Shown here in pieces: positions 62,701 through 64,000 of a DNA stretch of 64,000 nt. Position 1 is the first letter of the stretch. Every line of letters begins with the position of its first letter. Source of the DNA: Ornithodoros turicata. Lineage: Eukaryota; Arthropoda; Arachnida; Ixodida; Argasidae. The stretch spans positions 28,689,482-28,753,481 of the forward strand of contig NC_088205.1 in the NCBI RefSeq assembly GCF_037126465.1, written 5' to 3'. The notes below the pieces were generated by a model. That model worked only from the letters and a program-made list of their open reading frames with translations. It was not told the DNA's origin and ran no database searches. The translations under genes and the position numbers were made by a program.

Positions 62701-62962
62701 TCTTTGTATAGCGACGGCTCGTGAATTTAACAAACAGCTTCGTCCCACACGATCAGATCTCTGTCACAGTTTCTACACTCAATCATGGAACAGGTCTTCC
62801 CTCTGCTTTTCCAGATTTTGCACAGAACTGTAGCACAGCGGCAAAAAAGGTCGGAAGCACTCGCATAGACAAAGGCACTCGCAGAAGGCAAGCAATGGCG
62901 TGGCTACTGTGGCGCCATCTATTAGCGCCCGAAGCAACTTGCTGCTGTAAACGGTCTATAGA
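59717..62962. mobile_element. DNA transposon with TCTATAGACCGTTTACAGCA ends
   Basis: The two ends are imperfect inverted repeats of about 80 bp starting TCTATAGACCGTTTACAGC, with a further matched CATTGCTTGCCTTCT-type block. The span is 3.2 kb. A clean target duplication was not found, so the superfamily is unknown. The interior has a SWIM-type coding remnant (62272-62592) and otherwise diverged non-coding sequence. 60830-61060 inside it resembles the dispersed repeat at 57420. Confidence 0.55.
62272..62592 (+). pseudogene. SWIM zinc-finger ORF remnant
   Basis: A 106-residue frame contains CTCKAGLSSRCSH, a C-x-C-x7-C-x-H SWIM motif. SCTDKACTW and a VTPATIVEV segment follow. SWIM fingers next to this type of C-x4-C-x-W sequence accompany YqaJ-type or transposase proteins in metazoan repeats. 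The upstream catalytic part is not visible, so this is a partial gene. Confidence 0.5.
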
Positions 62963-63228
62963 GGCAACACTTTGCCGTAGGCGTCTCGTTGCCGAATATG
63001 CCTGAAGGCAATACTATTTATGTGTTCCCTCACATAGCCAGTATGCATTTTAAAGTATACCTCAGTGTTGTGCCAGTACCCAAGCAGCACAAAGGACTGG
63101 GATTCGGCTGGGAACGTAACGGGGACGATGGGTTGGAGGTGGCCGATATCGCCGTCACGAGCCCGACTTCTTCCCGACTATGTGAGGGAGAAGAACTGAG
63201 AGGGAGAGGGAAAATACATAAAATTAGT

Positions 63229-63336
63229 TCCCGATAGATCCCCGTTCGTGTCCCGGTCAGAATTCTTTCCCGATAGATTCCCGTTTGCGTCCCGGCCACG
63301 ATTCTTTCCCGATGGATCCCCGTTAACGTCCCGATC
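63229..63336. repeat. Short tandem repeat of about 40 bp, three copies
   Basis: The unit TTCCCGATAGATCCCCGTT followed by a CGTCCCGG block and GATTCT recurs three times with small changes. No gene is involved; the frames through it are open by chance. Confidence 0.65.
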
Positions 63337-63417
63337 TGCTGTGGTGTACTGGCTAAGTATTTCTTCCTGCTCGTCTCACAATGTTTATGCAGATTCGGTA
63401 ACGCGTGATCGGATGGC

Positions 63418-63622
63418 ACAGCTTGAGACAAAGTTTCTGAAACACGGGTATTCTGTATTGGACTTCTCCCAGCCACCTTTGGGGAATGCTTGTTGGACAG
63501 AATCCTTGGGAAAAATCTGCTTAAGGATTCTGTTCAACAAGTGTTCCCCTTAGGCCGCAGGGGAGGCGTGGAGAAGTGAAATACAAAACACCCGTGTTTC
63601 AGAAACTTTTGTCCCAAGCTGT
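63418..63622. mobile_element. Hairpin MITE (ACAGCTTG ends)
   Basis: The 205-bp near-complete palindrome has outer arms ACAGCTTG(A/G)GACAAA…TTTCTGAAACACGGG and an inner inverted pair GGGGAATGCTTGTTGGACAG. A TA target is possible on the right side (621-623), but the left TA is lost or mutated. It resembles a Tc1/mariner MITE. Confidence 0.65.
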
Positions 63623-64000
63623 ACGACACAGTGAAGCATCCCTTCAGGAAGGAATTTGGCTGTCTGGTATGAGGTAGCTCTTTCAAACATTGGGCTGCAG
63701 TTCACTTCATGTGTTGTATAGTTCGCTCAGTTTCAATGACTGAAAACATGCACACGCAGCAGCCTGAACAGAAGTATTAATGGAGCCTCACTGCAAAGCA
63801 GGCAAGTACAAGATACTCGGGAAGAGTCGGCCACGCCCGAACGAAACGACCGAATCCCCCGCAACGAAACTAAGAGAGCTTTAGCAAGTCGAACTGATCG
63901 GACGAAAACCGCTGCACCGAAACCCGCAAAGACTACGCTGGAGCTCCCTGCATTTGGGCTACCGCGACTGCCATCGCCATCGTCTTTGTTTTGGTTGTCA
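63623..64000. other. Unassigned DNA at window end
   Basis: I see no gene, repeat pair or RNA in this stretch. Confidence 0.4.

Overview
The window is eukaryotic, repeat-dominated DNA with no bacterial features. It is most likely an arthropod genome and probably a tick: the tRNA-headed SINEs share a 3' body, the I-type LINE has a tick-like ORF1, and there is an old Bel/Pao element. I see no ordinary host gene. The central content is three Polinton/Maverick (adintovirus-like) elements. Each is bounded by a 6-bp target-site duplication (TSD) and each starts with AGTAGTA.

Layout. 1-224 is a LINE 3' tail. 225-2796 is mostly unassigned and holds one foldback. 2801-8436 is a decayed Bel/Pao LTR retrotransposon on the minus strand, interrupted by a SINE and a TA-flanked DNA transposon. 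9190-14053 is an I-type LINE (ORF1, endonuclease, RT), interrupted at 10916-12227 by another TA-flanked element. At 14054 Polinton B begins (14054-42608, TSD CATCAG). It splits the LINE, whose RNase H half resumes at 42615-43983. Inside B's major capsid gene lies Polinton A (19981-35368, TSD AACCTC, 1.05-kb inverted termini). 44-46.9 kb holds dispersed repeats and a MITE. Polinton C (46927-57365, TSD CACTGG) is a non-autonomous giant palindrome with arms of about 4.2-4.7 kb. 57.4-64 kb holds an inverted copy of the dispersed repeat, a LINE RT fragment, a DNA transposon carrying a SWIM zinc finger, short tandem repeats and a hairpin MITE.

How the Polinton genes work together. A (GC-rich) and B (AT-rich) are diverged but colinear. 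Both carry a protein-primed DNA polymerase B, a spliced small Cys-rich gene, a small alpha-helical gene, an adenain-like protease, a double-jelly-roll major capsid protein, a pX-like core/membrane protein, a penton-like minor capsid protein, a chromodomain DDE integrase, two small conserved proteins, an A32-type packaging ATPase and a short basic N-terminus protein. The set covers replication, virion assembly, maturation and integration. Breaks: A has a SINE and a frameshift in polB and a frameshift in the integrase. B has a frameshift and a stop in polB, stops in the minor capsid and at the MCP N-terminus, and the A insertion in MCP. The protease, ATPase and small genes are open in both; the integrase is open in B and MCP in A.

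Most notable. (1) B carries an 11-exon micro-exon gene (41328-42260). All introns are phase 1 and every internal exon is a multiple of three. (2) A and B carry a family of spliced small Cys-rich genes. (3) Upstream of the A copy are two arrays of tandem 10-bp units matching the p53 half-site consensus, each followed by a CRE. (4) polB in both elements has a 5' intron that falls inside an ATG codon. (5) C looks like an inverted-duplication, defective-genome derivative.
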